64,000 nucleotides of DNA from Acidobacteriota bacterium. Lineage in GTDB: Bacteria; Acidobacteriota; Thermoanaerobaculia; Gp7-AA8. The notes beneath the pieces were generated by a model that saw only the letters and a program-made list of their open reading frames with translations, was not told where the DNA came from and searched no databases. The position numbers and the translations under genes were made by a program. Numbering within the stretch: the stretch's first letter is position 1; each line of letters begins with the position of its first letter. Of this stretch, positions 25,945-37,600 are shown in pieces. The stretch is from NCBI GenBank assembly GCA_016184115.1, contig JACPDH010000077.1, positions 1 through 64,000 on the forward strand, in the 5' to 3' direction.

Positions 25945-28900
25945 CTAAAGCGTCCCCCTCACCCAATCCAGATTGACCAGCGCGACCCTGTAGTCACGCC
26001 GCGCGCGGGCGAGGTTTCCCTCGGCTTGCCGCAGATTCAACTCCGCATCGTCGACCTCGATCTGCGTCTTTACGCCTAACGAGTAGCCACGCTCTGCCAT
26101 CTCCAGCAGTCGCGTCGCCTGCTCGACGGTTCCCGCGAGAGCCCTAACGATCTCCACTGCTTCGGAGGCGGCGTCGACGGCGATTCGCGCTTCGAGCGTC
26201 ACGTTGTCCGTCGCACGTTCCTGATCGATTCGCTGCCGTTTCAGATCGCTCTCGGCCTGGAGCACGCGACCCCGCGTGCGAAGGCCGTCGAAGAAGGGGA
26301 AGGAGAGATAGATTCCGGCGCTCCAGTTCGTTCCGTCGCCCGTGAGCTCTCCGGCCGAAAGCTCGCGCCAGCCGTAGTTGCCCCGAAGATCGAGGCGCGG
26401 CTTGTTGTCGGCCCTGGCGATCTTCACCAGCTCGCGGTAGACGCCGAGGCGATGCTCGAGCTCTCGGAGGTCGGGCCGGGCGCGAAGCGCGTTCTCGATC
26501 ACCTCGTCATAGGTGGGCGGATCGTGGAGCGGCGTTTCGAGCGTGCCGATGACCTCGTCATTGAGCTCGGGTTCGGCGAGGACGAGGCGCAAGCGTTCGT
26601 ACGCCGTGCGCACGAGGTTCTTCGCGCGGATCACGTCCGGTTTCGCGTTGTCGACCGCGACGGATGCCGAGAGGATGTCGTAGTCCGTCGCGACGCCGAG
26701 CTCGTATCGCCGTTTCGCTTCGACGAGATGGCGCTCCCGCTGCGCGAGCGTCGCCGTCGAGATCGATTCGAGCTCGCGTGCGAGCAGGACGTCGAAGAAC
26801 GCCGCACTCGTGTCACGCCGCGCCGCCTGTCGGTAGAGCTCGAGCTGGTCGTCGGCACTCTTGACTCCTTCCTTCGCGCCGCGGATCGCTGCGCCGACCT
26901 TTCCCCACGCGAAGAGCACCTGCGAGACGCTCACGTCGCCGAACGTGACATCCTGTTCGGCAGGGTAGAGGTCGCCGAAGAGCACCTGATATGTTTCGTC
27001 GCTCGAGCGTTGCAGTCCTGCCGTCGCAACGAAGCTCGGTAGTGCGGCCGCGCGCTCTTCGACGTATTTGCCTCGTACCCAGCGCTGATACTCGCGCGCC
27101 TTCTGCAGGTCCCGGTTCTTCTCTCCCGCGATCGCGAGCGCCCGGTCGAGCGTGAGCGGTTCCGCCGCGAGGGCGTCGCCAGGCGTCAGCGCGGCGAGCA
27201 ACGCGAGAATTGCGATCCCGGTGACGCGCGCGGCTCCCGGCATTGATTCCTCGGTTGCGTCCGTCGCGACCTCGTCGCCTTCGTGAACGACCGAGCCCCG
27301 CAACCTCCTCCTCATCACCGCCGTCAGGTCGTCGAGAAGGGTGTAGACGACGGGAACGACGATCAGCGTGAGGAGCGTCGAAGTGATCAATCCGCCGACG
27401 ACCGCGCGCGCCATCGGCGCCCGCATCTCCGCGCCCTGACCCAGCGCAAGGGCGAGCGGGAGCATCCCGAAGATCATCGCGAGTGTCGTCATCATGATTG
27501 GCCGGAGTCGTGTTCGTCCCGCGGTGATCAGTGCCTCGCGCCGGTCGAGCCCGCGTCGGCGCAACACCTTCGTATAGTCGATGAGCAGGATCGCGTTTTT
27601 CGTCACCAGCCCCATGAGCAGGATCAGGCCGATGAGCGACATGATGTTGACGGTGTCGCGGGTCAGCATCAGCAGCCCCGCCATGCCGACGATGGAAAGA
27701 GGTAGCGAGAGCATGATCGCGAGCGGGTCAATGAATGACTCGAATTGGGCTGCGAGAATCAGGTAGACGAAGATGATCGCGAGGACGAGCGCCTCGCCCA
27801 TGTAGCCGAACGACTCGACCATGATCTCCGTGTCACCCGCCATGCGGGCGCGATAGCCCGGGGCCATGTCGACGGTCGCGGCGGCTTCGAGTGCACGGGC
27901 CGCTGCCGTGCCTAACGGAAGCGCGTCGAGGTTTCCGGAGATCACCACCTGGCGAGACATGTCCTGCCGGCTGATCTCCGAGGGAGAGAGCGTCCGCTGA
28001 ATCGACACGAGATCGGCGATCGGCACGAGCGCGATGTCATCCTCGCCCGGCACCGCGATGCGGAGCGCCGCAACCTGGCGGATGTCCTGCCGCAGCTCCT
28101 TTGGCAGGCGGATCCGGACGTCGACAGCTTCGCCCGTCTCGTCCTCGTAGGTCGAAACGACCTGACCGCCGACGAGCGCGCCAATCGTCCGTACCAGATC
28201 GTCGGTCCCGATTCCCGATGCGCGCGCGCGTTCGCGGTCGACGACGAGACGGTACTCAGGCAGCTCCTGCTCGAGCGTTGCGTCGAGGTCGACGATGCCG
28301 CGGATGCCATAGAGCCTGCGTTTGATCGACGCGGCGTATTCCTTGAGCTTCGGAATCTCTTCGCCCCGGACGAGCAGCTGGAAAGGTTTCTGCATGTTGT
28401 CGGGGTCTTCCTCGACCGAGAGTACGAGCCCGGGAATCTCGCCCAGTTTCGCGCGAATGTCGGGCATCAACTCCCGCTGCGACCGCGTCCTTTCGCCCTT
28501 CTCGACGAGGTGTACGTAGACCATCGCAGTCTGGACCGTGTCTCCCTCGGCTGGCGCGATGGCCGCATAGGTTCTGTCGATCTCCTTGTAGGTGCCTAAC
28601 GTCTTCAGCACCGCGTCGAGACGTCCCTTCGTCTCTTCGATCGACGCGTCGGGCGCCGTGCGGAAACGAATCATGAGCTCGCCATGGTCGAACGACGGCA
28701 TGAACTCCGTCTCGATGGCCGCGAACATGACGAGCCCCGCGACGAATGCGAGCGCCGCGAGGCCTACGACTGCCTTGCGATGATCGAGTGACCAGCCGAT
28801 CAGCGAGGTGTAGCGATTGGCAGTCCGGTCGAACCAGCCGTTGAAGTGGTCGAGTGCGCGTGCAACCGCGTGCCGTTTCCCCTTACGCTCGACGTCGGGG

Positions 28901-30369
28901 TCGAACCAACGCGAGGAGAGCATCGGATCGAGCGTGAATGAGACGAATAGCGAGACCGCCACGGCGCACGCCACCGTCATGCCGAACTGGAAGAAGAAAC
29001 GCCCGATGATCCCCTTCATGAAGGCGACCGGTACGAAGACCGCAATGATCGACATCGACGTCGCGAGCACGGCGAGGCCGATCTCCGCGGTGCCTTCGCG
29101 CGCCGCCGTGTAGTGGTCCTGACCGTGCTCGAGGTGACGGACGATGTTCTCGCGCACGACGATCGCGTCGTCGATGAGAAGGCCGATCGCGAGCGAGAGC
29201 GCCATGAGCGTCATGACGTTGAGCGTCATCCCGAGGAAGTACATTGCGATGAACGAGGCGATGACCGAGATCGGAAGCGTTAGGCCAGTGATGACAGTCG
29301 AGCGCCACGAATTCAGAAAGCAGAAGACGATGAGGATCGTCAGCAATCCACCGATGACCATCGTGTTCTGCACGTCCGCAACCGATTCGCGAATGAAGTA
29401 CGACGCGTCGCGGATCACGTCGATCTCGGTCCCCGGAGGGAGCTCCGCCTTCAGTTGCTCGACCTCGGCTTTGACCGCGTCGGCGACACCAACCGTGTTC
29501 ACCTTGGACTGCTTCAGGATGTCGATGGCGACGGCGGGGACACCGTCGACGAGCGCGAGCGAGCGCTGCTCTTCGACTCCGTCGACGATCTCGGAGACTT
29601 CGTCGAGCGTGACGGGATGGCTCCCGCGGTGGCCAATGACCATCGAATCGAATCCGGGAACGAGCGCGGGCTTGCCTGCGATGCGGACCGGCGTCTCGGT
29701 TCGCTCGCGGTTGAGGCGGCCGAGGGGGGTATTCACGTTCTCTGCGGCGATTCCGGCGACGACCTCATCGACACCCATGCCGAGCGCTTCGATGCGCGCC
29801 GGATCGACGAGCACGTTCACTTCGCGACGGGAGCCGCCGACGAGGCGCACCTTGCCGACTCCCGCGATGTTCTCGAGACGGCGTTTGATCTTCCGATCGG
29901 CAAGTGTGGTGAGGTCGCGCGGTGTGAGCGTCGAGGAGCGGATGGCGAGGGAGACGATCGGCATTGCACCGATCTCCAGCTTCTGAATCACCGGCTCCTT
30001 CATCTGGTCGGGAAGCTCATTGCGGATCGAGTTGATCTTCGCGCGCACCTCCTGCGACGCGTCGTTGACGCGAACCTCGAGCTCGAACTCGACGATGACG
30101 GTCGAGAAGCTCTCGCGCGAGGTCGAGTAGATGTGCTTGACGCCGGAGATCGGGTTGACTGCCTCCTCGATCCGCTTCGACACCTCGCGCTCGACCGTTT
30201 CGGCCGACGCGCCCGGGTACTCGGTAATCACGGTGAGGATTGGCATCTCGACGTCGGGCATCATGTCGATCGCGAGGCGCCGGTACGAGAAGATGCCTAA
30301 CGTCAGCAGCGTCAGCATCAACACCGTCGCGAAAACGGGGCGCTTGATGGAGAGGTTGGAGATGAACAT
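25945..30369 (-). CDS. RND efflux permease fused in frame to a TolC-like outer-membrane protein
   Basis: A single 1474-codon frame. Residues 1 to about 1020 are a complete RND permease of the hydrophobe/amphiphile efflux type: N-terminal [13 protein letters not shown], the proton-relay pair in [12 protein letters not shown], and twelve helices. Residues 1043-1474 are a complete TolC-like channel (two outer-membrane-efflux repeats, coiled coil). The junction has its own start and signal peptide: M1043 (27243) begins [20 protein letters not shown] and ends ALAAE. GAGGA lies 6 nt before that ATG. So the channel may be released by signal peptidase or translated separately from the internal start. 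The upstream adaptor gene is 3 bp away. Confidence 0.93.
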   Translation of the reverse strand: MFISNLSIKRPVFATVLMLTLLTLGIFSYRRLAIDMMPDVEMPILTVITEYPGASAETVEREVSKRIEEAVNPISGVKHIYSTSRESFSTVIVEFELEVRVNDASQEVRAKINSIRNELPDQMKEPVIQKLEIGAMPIVSLAIRSSTLTPRDLTTLADRKIKRRLENIAGVGKVRLVGGSRREVNVLVDPARIEALGMGVDEVVAGIAAENVNTPLGRLNRERTETPVRIAGKPALVPGFDSMVIGHRGSHPVTLDEVSEIVDGVEEQRSLALVDGVPAVAIDILKQSKVNTVGVADAVKAEVEQLKAELPPGTEIDVIRDASYFIRESVADVQNTMVIGGLLTILIVFCFLNSWRSTVITGLTLPISVIASFIAMYFLGMTLNVMTLMALSLAIGLLIDDAIVVRENIVRHLEHGQDHYTAAREGTAEIGLAVLATSMSIIAVFVPVAFMKGIIGRFFFQFGMTVACAVAVSLFVSFTLDPMLSSRWFDPDVERKGKRHAVARALDHFNGWFDRTANRYTSLIGWSLDHRKAVVGLAALAFVAGLVMFAAIETEFMPSFDHGELMIRFRTAPDASIEETKGRLDAVLKTLGTYKEIDRTYAAIAPAEGDTVQTAMVYVHLVEKGERTRSQRELMPDIRAKLGEIPGLVLSVEEDPDNMQKPFQLLVRGEEIPKLKEYAASIKRRLYGIRGIVDLDATLEQELPEYRLVVDRERARASGIGTDDLVRTIGALVGGQVVSTYEDETGEAVDVRIRLPKELRQDIRQVAALRIAVPGEDDIALVPIADLVSIQRTLSPSEISRQDMSRQVVISGNLDALPLGTAAARALEAAATVDMAPGYRARMAGDTEIMVESFGYMGEALVLAIIFVYLILAAQFESFIDPLAIMLSLPLSIVGMAGLLMLTRDTVNIMSLIGLILLMGLVTKNAILLIDYTKVLRRRGLDRREALITAGRTRLRPIMMTTLAMIFGMLPLALALGQGAEMRAPMARAVVGGLITSTLLTLIVVPVVYTLLDDLTAVMRRRLRGSVVHEGDEVATDATEESMPGAARVTGIAILALLAALTPGDALAAEPLTLDRALAIAGEKNRDLQKAREYQRWVRGKYVEERAAALPSFVATAGLQRSSDETYQVLFGDLYPAEQDVTFGDVSVSQVLFAWGKVGAAIRGAKEGVKSADDQLELYRQAARRDTSAAFFDVLLARELESISTATLAQRERHLVEAKRRYELGVATDYDILSASVAVDNAKPDVIRAKNLVRTAYERLRLVLAEPELNDEVIGTLETPLHDPPTYDEVIENALRARPDLRELEHRLGVYRELVKIARADNKPRLDLRGNYGWRELSAGELTGDGTNWSAGIYLSFPFFDGLRTRGRVLQAESDLKRQRIDQERATDNVTLEARIAVDAASEAVEIVRALAGTVEQATRLLEMAERGYSLGVKTQIEVDDAELNLRQAEGNLARARRDYRVALVNLDWVRGTL

Positions 30370-30372
30370 GAC

Positions 30373-31473
30373 TCAGGCTCCCGGTCTCGCTACCCGGTCT
30401 CCCTCCTTCAGGTTGAATCCGCCGCGCGTCACGACCATCTCGCCCGCGGCGAGGCCGCGCTCCACCGGAATCAGCTCTCCCGAGCTCGTACCGGTGACGA
30501 CGTCCTTCCGCGTTGCGCGATCGCCGACGACGACGTAGACGACGCCGGCGCGCGTGGCCGGGTCCCACGTTACCAGCGCCGAGCGCGGAATGCTGAGCAC
30601 TCCCTTCCGCCTGCCCGTCACGATTGCACCTTTCGCGAAGAGCCCTGTCTTGAGCGCGCCGTCGGCGTTGTCGACGAGCGCGACGACTCGCAGCGTCCGG
30701 CTCGCGGCATCGGCGGCGGGATTGATGAAACTGACGTGGCCCTCGAACGTTCGTCCAGCAATTGCATCGGTTGAAAAGCGAAGCGGCTGCCCTAACTCAA
30801 CCGAGGAGATTGCGGACGACGGCACGGAGACCGTCAACTCCAACCTGCGATTGTTGATGACACGGAACATCGGAGCCGGGCCGCCCATGTTCTCGATGAA
30901 GTCGCCAGGGTTCACGGTTCGCTCGGCAACGATGCCGTCCATCGGCGAGACGACGTCACACTTTTCGAGCCGCGTACGCGCCATGTCTTCCTGCGCTCTG
31001 GCGGCGCCAAGTTGCGCGTCGGCTGCCTCGGTGGCGCTCCGTGCGTCGTCGAGTGTCTGCTGCGTCGCGAGTCCCGCGGCCTTCAGCTGCTCGCATCGCT
31101 CGAGCTCGCGCTGTGCGCGAGTCGCTCCGACTTCCGCCTGCATTCTCGCGGCGGTATAGGCCTTGAGAGCCGCCTCCGGCTCGCGCCGGTCGAAGCGTGC
31201 CAGCCGCTGTCCCTTTCTGACTGGCACCCACTCGGTGACATACACGTCAGTGATCGTGCCGGAGTATTCCGCCTTGATCTCGCCCTGAAACTTTGCGGCG
31301 AGCGTTCCGACAACCTGGATCGTCTCGTCGAGATCGGCCGGAGAGACGAGTGCAGCGTCGACGGCGACGGAGGGGCGTTCCGTCGTCGTCGTGGGCGACG
31401 ACTCGGAACAGGAGGTGAGAAGTAGGATGGTGGTTAGGAGGGCGATGAACAGTAGGGTGATCTTGCGTCCCAT
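30373..31473 (-). CDS. RND efflux adaptor lipoprotein (membrane fusion protein)
   Basis: A 366-aa periplasmic adaptor anchored by lipid at C22 (lipobox LTSC). It carries the barrel-sandwich halves (AEYSGTITDVYVTEW and CDVVSPMDGIVAERTVNPG) around a helical hairpin (about 95-160), followed by a beta-barrel. It joins the RND pump encoded 3 bp downstream to the TolC-like channel. The ATG at 31473 is chosen for the signal peptide, although no good Shine-Dalgarno precedes it. The gene is the second of a TetR-adaptor-pump operon. Confidence 0.93.
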   Translation of the reverse strand: MGRKITLLFIALLTTILLLTSCSESSPTTTTERPSVAVDAALVSPADLDETIQVVGTLAAKFQGEIKAEYSGTITDVYVTEWVPVRKGQRLARFDRREPEAALKAYTAARMQAEVGATRAQRELERCEQLKAAGLATQQTLDDARSATEAADAQLGAARAQEDMARTRLEKCDVVSPMDGIVAERTVNPGDFIENMGGPAPMFRVINNRRLELTVSVPSSAISSVELGQPLRFSTDAIAGRTFEGHVSFINPAADAASRTLRVVALVDNADGALKTGLFAKGAIVTGRRKGVLSIPRSALVTWDPATRAGVVYVVVGDRATRKDVVTGTSSGELIPVERGLAAGEMVVTRGGFNLKEGDRVARPGA

Positions 31474-31484
31474 GATGGTCGTTC

Positions 31485-32195
31485 TCAGCTGTTCGGAAGG
31501 TGAAGAAGAGGCGCGGGCGCATTCACGGCGCCTCGCGTGCGGACTCGATTCGTAGTGGAACGGGGAGCGATCGTGCGTGGTTTCGTCGCGATCCCTTCGA
31601 ACAGCAGTGAAATCAGTCGTGCAAGGTCGCCACTCGAGAACTGCCGTTCCGGCTCGGTGAGTGCTATCTCGGTCGCGATATTGAGCATCGCCTCGACGGA
31701 AGTCGTGACGTGGACGATGGGGCGGCGCTTCAGCTCTCCCGACGCGAAACCTCCGCGCAACGCCCCGCTGATCGCCGCGCGGAAATGACGGGGAAAGACC
31801 TGGAACTCGAAGAAGGGTGCGCTCTGCGGCGGTCCGTAAAAGACCGCGTAGAAGAAGCGCACGACGTCGATACGCTCGAGGACGAGGTCGAAAAGATCGG
31901 TGCACATCGCGGTGACGCGCTCCAGCGCCGACCCTTCGTGCTCGCGTCCTTCGGCGAGCCGATCCTCGAACTCGGCGAGAAGCTGCCCGACGAGCGCGAG
32001 ATAGATCCCTTCCTTGTTCGTGAAGTGGTAGTAGAGGACCGGCTTCGTCACCTCGGCACGCTCGACGATCTCGCGCACCGAGGTCGCAGCATAGCCGCGG
32101 CTCGTGAAAACCTCCGTCGCGGCCTGAAGCAGCCGTTCTCGGGGAGAACCGCGGAGCTTCTTCCGCGGGCGGGCAGCAACGTGGGAGCGAGGCAA
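31485..32195 (-). CDS. TetR-family repressor of the efflux operon
   Basis: A 236-aa regulator. The N-terminal helix-turn-helix reads TSVREIVERAEVTKPVLYYHF; the rest is a helical ligand-binding domain. The TTG at 32195 is taken as start because GGAG lies 6 nt upstream and because the frame upstream would run through a palindromic operator at 32228-32245. It is 11 bp upstream of the adaptor gene and so likely autoregulates the whole operon, being released by an efflux substrate. Confidence 0.88.
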   Translation of the reverse strand: MPRSHVAARPRKKLRGSPRERLLQAATEVFTSRGYAATSVREIVERAEVTKPVLYYHFTNKEGIYLALVGQLLAEFEDRLAEGREHEGSALERVTAMCTDLFDLVLERIDVVRFFYAVFYGPPQSAPFFEFQVFPRHFRAAISGALRGGFASGELKRRPIVHVTTSVEAMLNIATEIALTEPERQFSSGDLARLISLLFEGIATKPRTIAPRSTTNRVRTRGAVNAPAPLLHLPNS

Positions 32196-32227
32196 GATGT
32201 TCTCCGGCAGCCCCGATGCGCTCGGGA

Positions 32228-32245
32228 ACTTACCGACCGGTAAGT
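32228..32245. promoter_or_regulatory. TetR-type operator
   Basis: ACTTACCGACCGGTAAGT is a perfect 8-bp inverted repeat with a 2-bp centre, 33 bp upstream of the TTG start of the TetR gene. Its form is typical of AcrR/TetR-class operators. No second copy was noticed. Confidence 0.75.
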
Positions 32246-32479
32246 ATAGGTAGACGCTCGCGCGTCGTCTGTTCGCTCCGGCCATAGCGGATGTGATGTG
32301 TGGCACGCCCCGGGGCCGATCGGAGGCTCCGGTCGTGCCCAGAGGACGCAAAGCGGCGCCTCCTGGATCGCGCAATCGATTCCAGCGTCGTCTCTCGAAT
32401 GTCTGCCTGGAAATGAAACGGCTCGCAGCCGTCAGGCCACGAGCCGCTTCTTCCGATCAGCAATCAGCTGATGGTTGGA

Positions 32480-32908
32480 CTACCACTTCTTGATCGTCAT
32501 CCTGCTGACGTCCACGCCGAGGTTGATTCCTCGTCCCGTTCCTGCCTGTGCCAGCGAGACCGGACCCTTCGTCAGGACGCTTGCTTCGCCTGCCTTCAGA
32601 ACGCCTGCGTGAGCTTCGGCCTGAACGTAGGTGCCGAAGACCTCACCGATGTGCGAGACGTCCGAGAAGTCACCCTTACCATCGACGATCTTCGTCTTGC
32701 CGACGGTGAGGCCGACGCCACGCGCGTTGATCCTCACAGGCGACCATTGGCCGTTGTCACAGCTCACAACGCCGTGCCCCTTCGCCTCCTTGTAGAGGAG
32801 AGACCAGCTATCGAGCTTGTAACGCAGCTCGCAGTCAGTCGACGCAAGGAGCGGCCCGGTTGCCAGCAGCAGCACGACCGCGACGGATGCAACAGTGATG
32901 TTTCGCAT
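32480..32908 (-). CDS. Small exported protein of unknown function
   Basis: A 142-aa protein with a clear signal peptide (about 1-22, ending LLAS) and a strong ribosome-binding site (AAGGAGGAAACG before ATG 32908). Two cysteines (near residues 26 and 50) could form a disulfide. The C-terminal half is glycine- and valine-rich and beta-like (GVGLTVGKTKIVDG, then RGINLGVDVSRMTIKKW), faintly like DUF1134/EipA proteins. I do not assign it to a family. It stands alone between the efflux operon and the lyase gene. Confidence 0.75.
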   Translation of the reverse strand: MRNITVASVAVVLLLATGPLLASTDCELRYKLDSWSLLYKEAKGHGVVSCDNGQWSPVRINARGVGLTVGKTKIVDGKGDFSDVSHIGEVFGTYVQAEAHAGVLKAGEASVLTKGPVSLAQAGTGRGINLGVDVSRMTIKKW

Positions 32909-33055
32909 CGTTTCCTCCTTTTTTCGACTACCTCTGCGGCAACCACGGCTTCGATGACGAATAGTCCGACGCTTTCCGATCGACCCGACATCAATCGGCA
33001 ACTCGCTCCAATCTCGTAGTGCGAGCGAACGATTACGTCGTCGGTGGATCTAAGC

Positions 33056-34072
33056 TCAGTAGCCTGTCGCCTGCTTCGGGATGCGGCCGCTCTTGATCGT
33101 CTCGCTCCGCAGGCGGCGGCCTACGATCCGCTCGACCATCCGTCCCGCGTTGAGTAGCCGGTCGACGTCCATTCCTGTCTCGATTCCCATCTCGTCGAGC
33201 ATGACGACGAGGTCCTCGGTGCAGACGAGGCCGACGTTGTTCGGATCCTGGTAGTAGTACCGTCCCGTTCCCGACACGGGATAGCCGTCGAAGAAGTTCG
33301 CCGGCTGGCCGCCGATTCCGCCCAGGGTACTTTCGTAACGGACGATGCCGGCCTGCAGCGCGGCAAGGACATTCGCGAGGCCCCAGCCGCGCGTCACGTG
33401 GAAGTGGGCGACGTGTTTCGTGGCGTCGGGAATCGCGTCGAGGATCAGCGAGTAGTACTCGTAGACCTTGTTAGGCGGAGCTGACCCGTCGTGATCGGCG
33501 TGCTCGATATCGTCGGCGCCGATGTCGAGGAAACGTTTCGTGAAGGCGACGGCGTCCTCGAGCTTCGTCGGTCCCTCGATTGGACAACCCCAGATCGTGC
33601 TGACGGTACCGTTCACCTTGATCCCGGCATCGTGCGCCTTTCGGATGGCTCGTTCCGCCTCTGCCCAGTACTCCGCGTGGTCGAGCCCCGAGTTCTTTTT
33701 CATATGTGAGGCGGAGGTCGACACCATCATCAGGATGCGGTCGGGGCCGGCGCCTTCCTTCTGCAGCTCGATCGCGCGATCGACGGCGCGCTCGCGAATC
33801 GTGATCGCGGTCAGCTCGACGCCGTCGATGACCTTCGCGAGCCGTTTGCTCGCTCGAATCTGGCGTAGTAGCTCCTCGGCGTCGGCAAACTGAGGCATCC
33901 CTTTCGGATTGCCGAGATTCGTGACTTCGATTCGGCGGTATCCGGCGAGGATCAACTCTTCGGCGAGCCAGAGTTTCGCCGGCGTCGGAATCCACTTCTC
34001 CTCGTGCTGGAATCCATCGCGGACGGTGATATCGGCGAGCTCGACTTGCTTCGGGTAGTGAAGTGATTTCAT
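33056..34072 (-). CDS. HMG-CoA-lyase-like DRE-TIM metallolyase
   Basis: A 338-aa pyruvate-carboxyltransferase/HMGL-like TIM-barrel enzyme. The metal and catalytic motif is LADITVRDGFQHE, with the later conserved segments IEHADHDGSAPPNK, VAHFHVTRGWGLAN and STLGGIGGQPAN. This pattern fits hydroxymethylglutaryl-CoA lyase or a close relative that splits an acyl-CoA into acetyl-CoA and a keto product. Isopropylmalate or citramalate synthase is less likely because of its length and lack of a regulatory domain. Its ATG overlaps the stop of the upstream small membrane protein by 4 bp. Confidence 0.87.
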   Translation of the reverse strand: MKSLHYPKQVELADITVRDGFQHEEKWIPTPAKLWLAEELILAGYRRIEVTNLGNPKGMPQFADAEELLRQIRASKRLAKVIDGVELTAITIRERAVDRAIELQKEGAGPDRILMMVSTSASHMKKNSGLDHAEYWAEAERAIRKAHDAGIKVNGTVSTIWGCPIEGPTKLEDAVAFTKRFLDIGADDIEHADHDGSAPPNKVYEYYSLILDAIPDATKHVAHFHVTRGWGLANVLAALQAGIVRYESTLGGIGGQPANFFDGYPVSGTGRYYYQDPNNVGLVCTEDLVVMLDEMGIETGMDVDRLLNAGRMVERIVGRRLRSETIKSGRIPKQATGY

Positions 34073-34413
34073 TCTGGACTCTCTTCAGGATGCTGCTGTT
34101 CTTTCTCGAGGCGGCGGCGCGCAGCCTCTACGGTGAACGCGTGCGCGCCGAGCGTGATCGCGACCGTTGCGAGGAATCCGCTTACGAGGAACTCGATGCC
34201 GAGAGGATGCCTCTTCGCGCGTGCGATGAGCCGGTCGACGACGCCAGGGTCGTCGGGCCGAGCTTCGTGCGGTTGGGGTGCGATCGGAAGCGCGTCCGCG
34301 CGGACGGCACCTTCGTCCACGAGCTCGTGCATCGCGTGCAGTACTTCGGCCGCGGTCTCCTCCGTGAGCGAGGTCCTGCGCGCCAGTTCCTTGACGACGT
34401 CCCGTTCGTTCAT
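34069..34413 (-). CDS. Small single-pass membrane protein, unknown
   Basis: A 114-aa protein. The N-terminal 35 residues are helical (DVVKELARRTSLTEETAAEV) and loosely recall the first helices of HU-type proteins. One transmembrane helix (FLVSGFLATVAITLGAHAF) follows, then a charged tail. GGAG 7 nt upstream supports the ATG at 34413. Coupled by ATGA overlap to the lyase gene, so it may regulate or localise that enzyme. A palindromic element lies 48 bp upstream. Confidence 0.65.
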   Translation of the reverse strand: MNERDVVKELARRTSLTEETAAEVLHAMHELVDEGAVRADALPIAPQPHEARPDDPGVVDRLIARAKRHPLGIEFLVSGFLATVAITLGAHAFTVEAARRRLEKEQQHPEESPE

Positions 34414-34460
34414 GACATCTCCGGATCCAAGGGGACGATCGAATGTTCGGATCGTCGCTA

Positions 34461-34508
34461 CTAGTGGCCTGTATTGGAGGAATTGGTACCGCCGTTACAG
34501 GCCACTAG
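34461..34508 (-). promoter_or_regulatory. Palindromic upstream element containing GGTACCAATTCCTCC
   Basis: Arms 34461-34473 (CTAGTGGCCTGTA) and 34496-34508 pair perfectly around a 22-nt loop. The loop, read on the minus strand, is a near match (22 of 25) to the sequence upstream of the patatin gene at 56285-56309, in the same orientation to its gene. The role is unknown. Confidence 0.5.
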
Positions 34509-34661
34509 ATAGAGGTGCGAGGGGAGCGGCGTCAATGATGGCTGTCACACGCCTGCGACGGCGTGGCAAGGGGCGACGCAGGCTCGAACGGGGTGAACCA
34601 CCCGCCTGACGGCAGGATGTGAAGTTGGGAGGACGCCGAGCCGGCCGTCCCCAGTCGGGCA

Positions 34662-37600
34662 CTACGCGCCTGGCTGTGACTCCGGCGCTTCGACTTGGAA
34701 CAGCGGGATCACAACGGTGAAGGTGCTTCCTTCCCCCGGCGCGCTGTCGACGGTAATCGTTCCCTGGTGTAGCTCGACGAACTTCTTCGCGAGCGCGAGA
34801 CCGAGCCCTGTGCCGGAAGGCTTTTCGGTCTCGCTGGAGAGCTGCCGGAACTCTTCGAAGATGGCGTCGTGATAGTCGGGGTGAATCCCGATCCCTCGGT
34901 CCCGAACTGCGATGGCGAGCGAATCGCGCTGTAGCGGCGAGTCGTCCGCACGAAGCGGCTGAGCGTCGATGCGGACGAGCGATTTCGGCGGCGAGAACTT
35001 CGCCGCGTTCGAGACGAGGTTGTAGACGATCTGCTTGAGCTTCGTCGGATCGGCGATGACGCTCGTCACGCCGTTGCCGACGACCAGCTCGAATTCGATG
35101 GCTCGCTCGACCATGAGCCCGCGCGCGGTACGGACGACCGACTCGAGGAGTGGCGCGACATCGACCAGCTCCGTCTCGATCGTGATCTTCCCTGCCTCGA
35201 TCTTCGCCAGGTCGAGAATTTCGTTGATCAGCCTGAGAAGGTGCTCGCCCGATAGGGCGATGTTGTCCATGAACTTGCGCTGCCTTCCGTCGAGCTTCGC
35301 TGCTGCGCTCTGCTGTAGAACGTGCGCGAATCCGATGATCGCATTGAGAGGCGTGCGGAGCTCGTGGCTCACGTTTGCAAGGAAGGTGCTCTTCGCCCGG
35401 TTGGCCGCTTCGGCCTCGACGAGTGCCTCAGCCAGAAGGCGTTTCTGACTCTCGGCGATCTCCCTCGCGTCGTGCGCTTCCGCGAGCGCGAGGCGGATGT
35501 CCCCCGTGCGCTGTTCGACGAGACGGATGAGCTCGACTTCGCGCGTGCGCATCGAGTGGACGCGGCGGAGATGTAGCGCCAGCACGAGAAGCAATACTGC
35601 AGCCAGGATGAGGAGGGGAAACCAGACGGTTTGCACGAAGCGCGGCCAAAGATGAACGCCCAGCGAAGCGCCGTCCTCGTTCCAGATTCCGTCCGCGTTC
35701 GAGGCGATCACGCGGAATCGATAGCGGCCCGGTGGCACGCCGGTGTAGTAGGCGGTGCGACGCGTCCCTGCCTCGACCCATGCGCGGTCGAAGCCTTCGA
35801 GCCGGTAGCGGAACTTCGCTGCCTGCGGCGAGACGTACGTGAGAGCAGCGTAGTGGAGCTCGAGTTGCATCGCTCCGGGCGCGATGTCGATCTCGCTTCC
35901 TGACTCCATCGAGTTGCCGTCTACTACGACGGTCTCGATCTTGACCGGCGGCCTGCGCGTGTTGACCGGAAAGCTGTGCAAAGGGAGGATCGTCGCGACC
36001 CCGTCGACCGTCGGGAACCAGAGACGTCCGTCGCGCGTGCGAAGCGCCGACGGCGACACACTTCCATTGCACTGAACGCTGCGAATCCCGTCACCAACTC
36101 CGAAGCTCGTCGTCGAAACCGACGTCGCCTTACCGTCGGCAACGGCCTCGAGCTCCGCGAGCGGCGCATACCAGATGCCACGTCCACCTCCGGCCCAGAG
36201 CCGCCCGTCGTCGTCCTCCATCATCTGGAGAACCTTGTCGCTCGGCAGGCCGAGCGCCTTCGTGTATTGCGTGAAGCGGCCGTCCTTCATGCGGATGAGC
36301 CCGGCGCTGTCGGTGCCGATCCAGAGCGTGCCGTTCCGATCGAGATGGAGCGCGAGGATGTGGCCGTCGGGAAGCCCCTGTTCTTCTGCCCAGACGGTGA
36401 AGGTCCCGTTCGCGTAACGGGCGACGCCGCGACCATCGCTGCCGAGCCAGAGCGTGCCGTCGTCGCCTTCGGCAAACGCCTGCACGTAGGTCGTATCCCA
36501 TTGGTCCGCCGGCTTTACGCGCTCGAACTTCCCGTTCACGAACCGCAGCGCGCCGGCGTCGGTGCCGATCCAGAGCGTGCCGGAGCGGTCGCAGTGAATC
36601 GCGCGCACCGCGGGGCTCGGAATCCCCGCACTCTCGAGATATCTCGTGAATCTCCCTTCGAAATAGCGATTCACGCCTCGCGACGTGCCGATCCAGATCG
36701 CCCCGTCGAGCGTCTGGTTGATCGCGAAGACGTAGTCGCTGCTCAGCCCATCGGCGGTCGTGAAGACCTTCGTCTCGCCTCCGGAGATCCGGTTGAGGCC
36801 CTCCGCCGTGCCGATCCAGATGTTGCCTTCCCTGTCCTGGAACGCGGAGCGCACGTAGGCTTCCGAGAGCCCTTCGCGCGGACCGATCGTGACGAATTTT
36901 CCTGCGGTGAACGACTCGAGGCCACTGTTCGTGCCGACCCAGAGCGTCTGTTCCGCGTCTTCGAAGAGCGATCGAACGGAGTTGTTGAGCAGTCCCTCCC
37001 GCGCGGCGAGCTGATCCACCGAGCCGTTCGCGGCGAGGCGCCAGAGACCGTTGGCGTACGTCCCCACCCAGAGATTGTCGTCGTGATCTCGCAATAACGA
37101 CGTGACCTGATCGACAGGGATGGCTCCAACGCGCCTAACGCCTTCTTTCGCGACGACGAAGAGTCCGTCGCCCGCGCCGACGAGGAGGCCGCCATCGGTG
37201 TCGATCCTGAGCGCGTGTACGCTGCGCCCCTCGAATCCTTCGGCGTGCAGCACCCCATTGCGGAGTGCATAGAGCCCGTTGCTCCTCGTGCCGATCCAGA
37301 CCGTGTCGTCGGGCGCGACGGCGAGGCTGAGGATGGAGAAGAACTCCACAGGCGGCTTCTCCAGCGGGCTCTCGAGGCGGCCGTTGCGGAAAACGGCGAG
37401 GCCTGCGGCCGTGCCGATCCAGATATCACCGTCGTTTCCCTCGGCCAGGGCGGCGACGATGTCGCTCGGCAGCCCTTCGACGGCAGCGTACTGGCCGGCT
37501 GCGCCTCCGACGAACCGGCCTCCTCCTCCTCCGTTCGTGCCGATCCAGAGCGCTCCATCGCGTGCCTTCAGGAAGGCCAGCACGGTGTCGCGCCGAAGGC

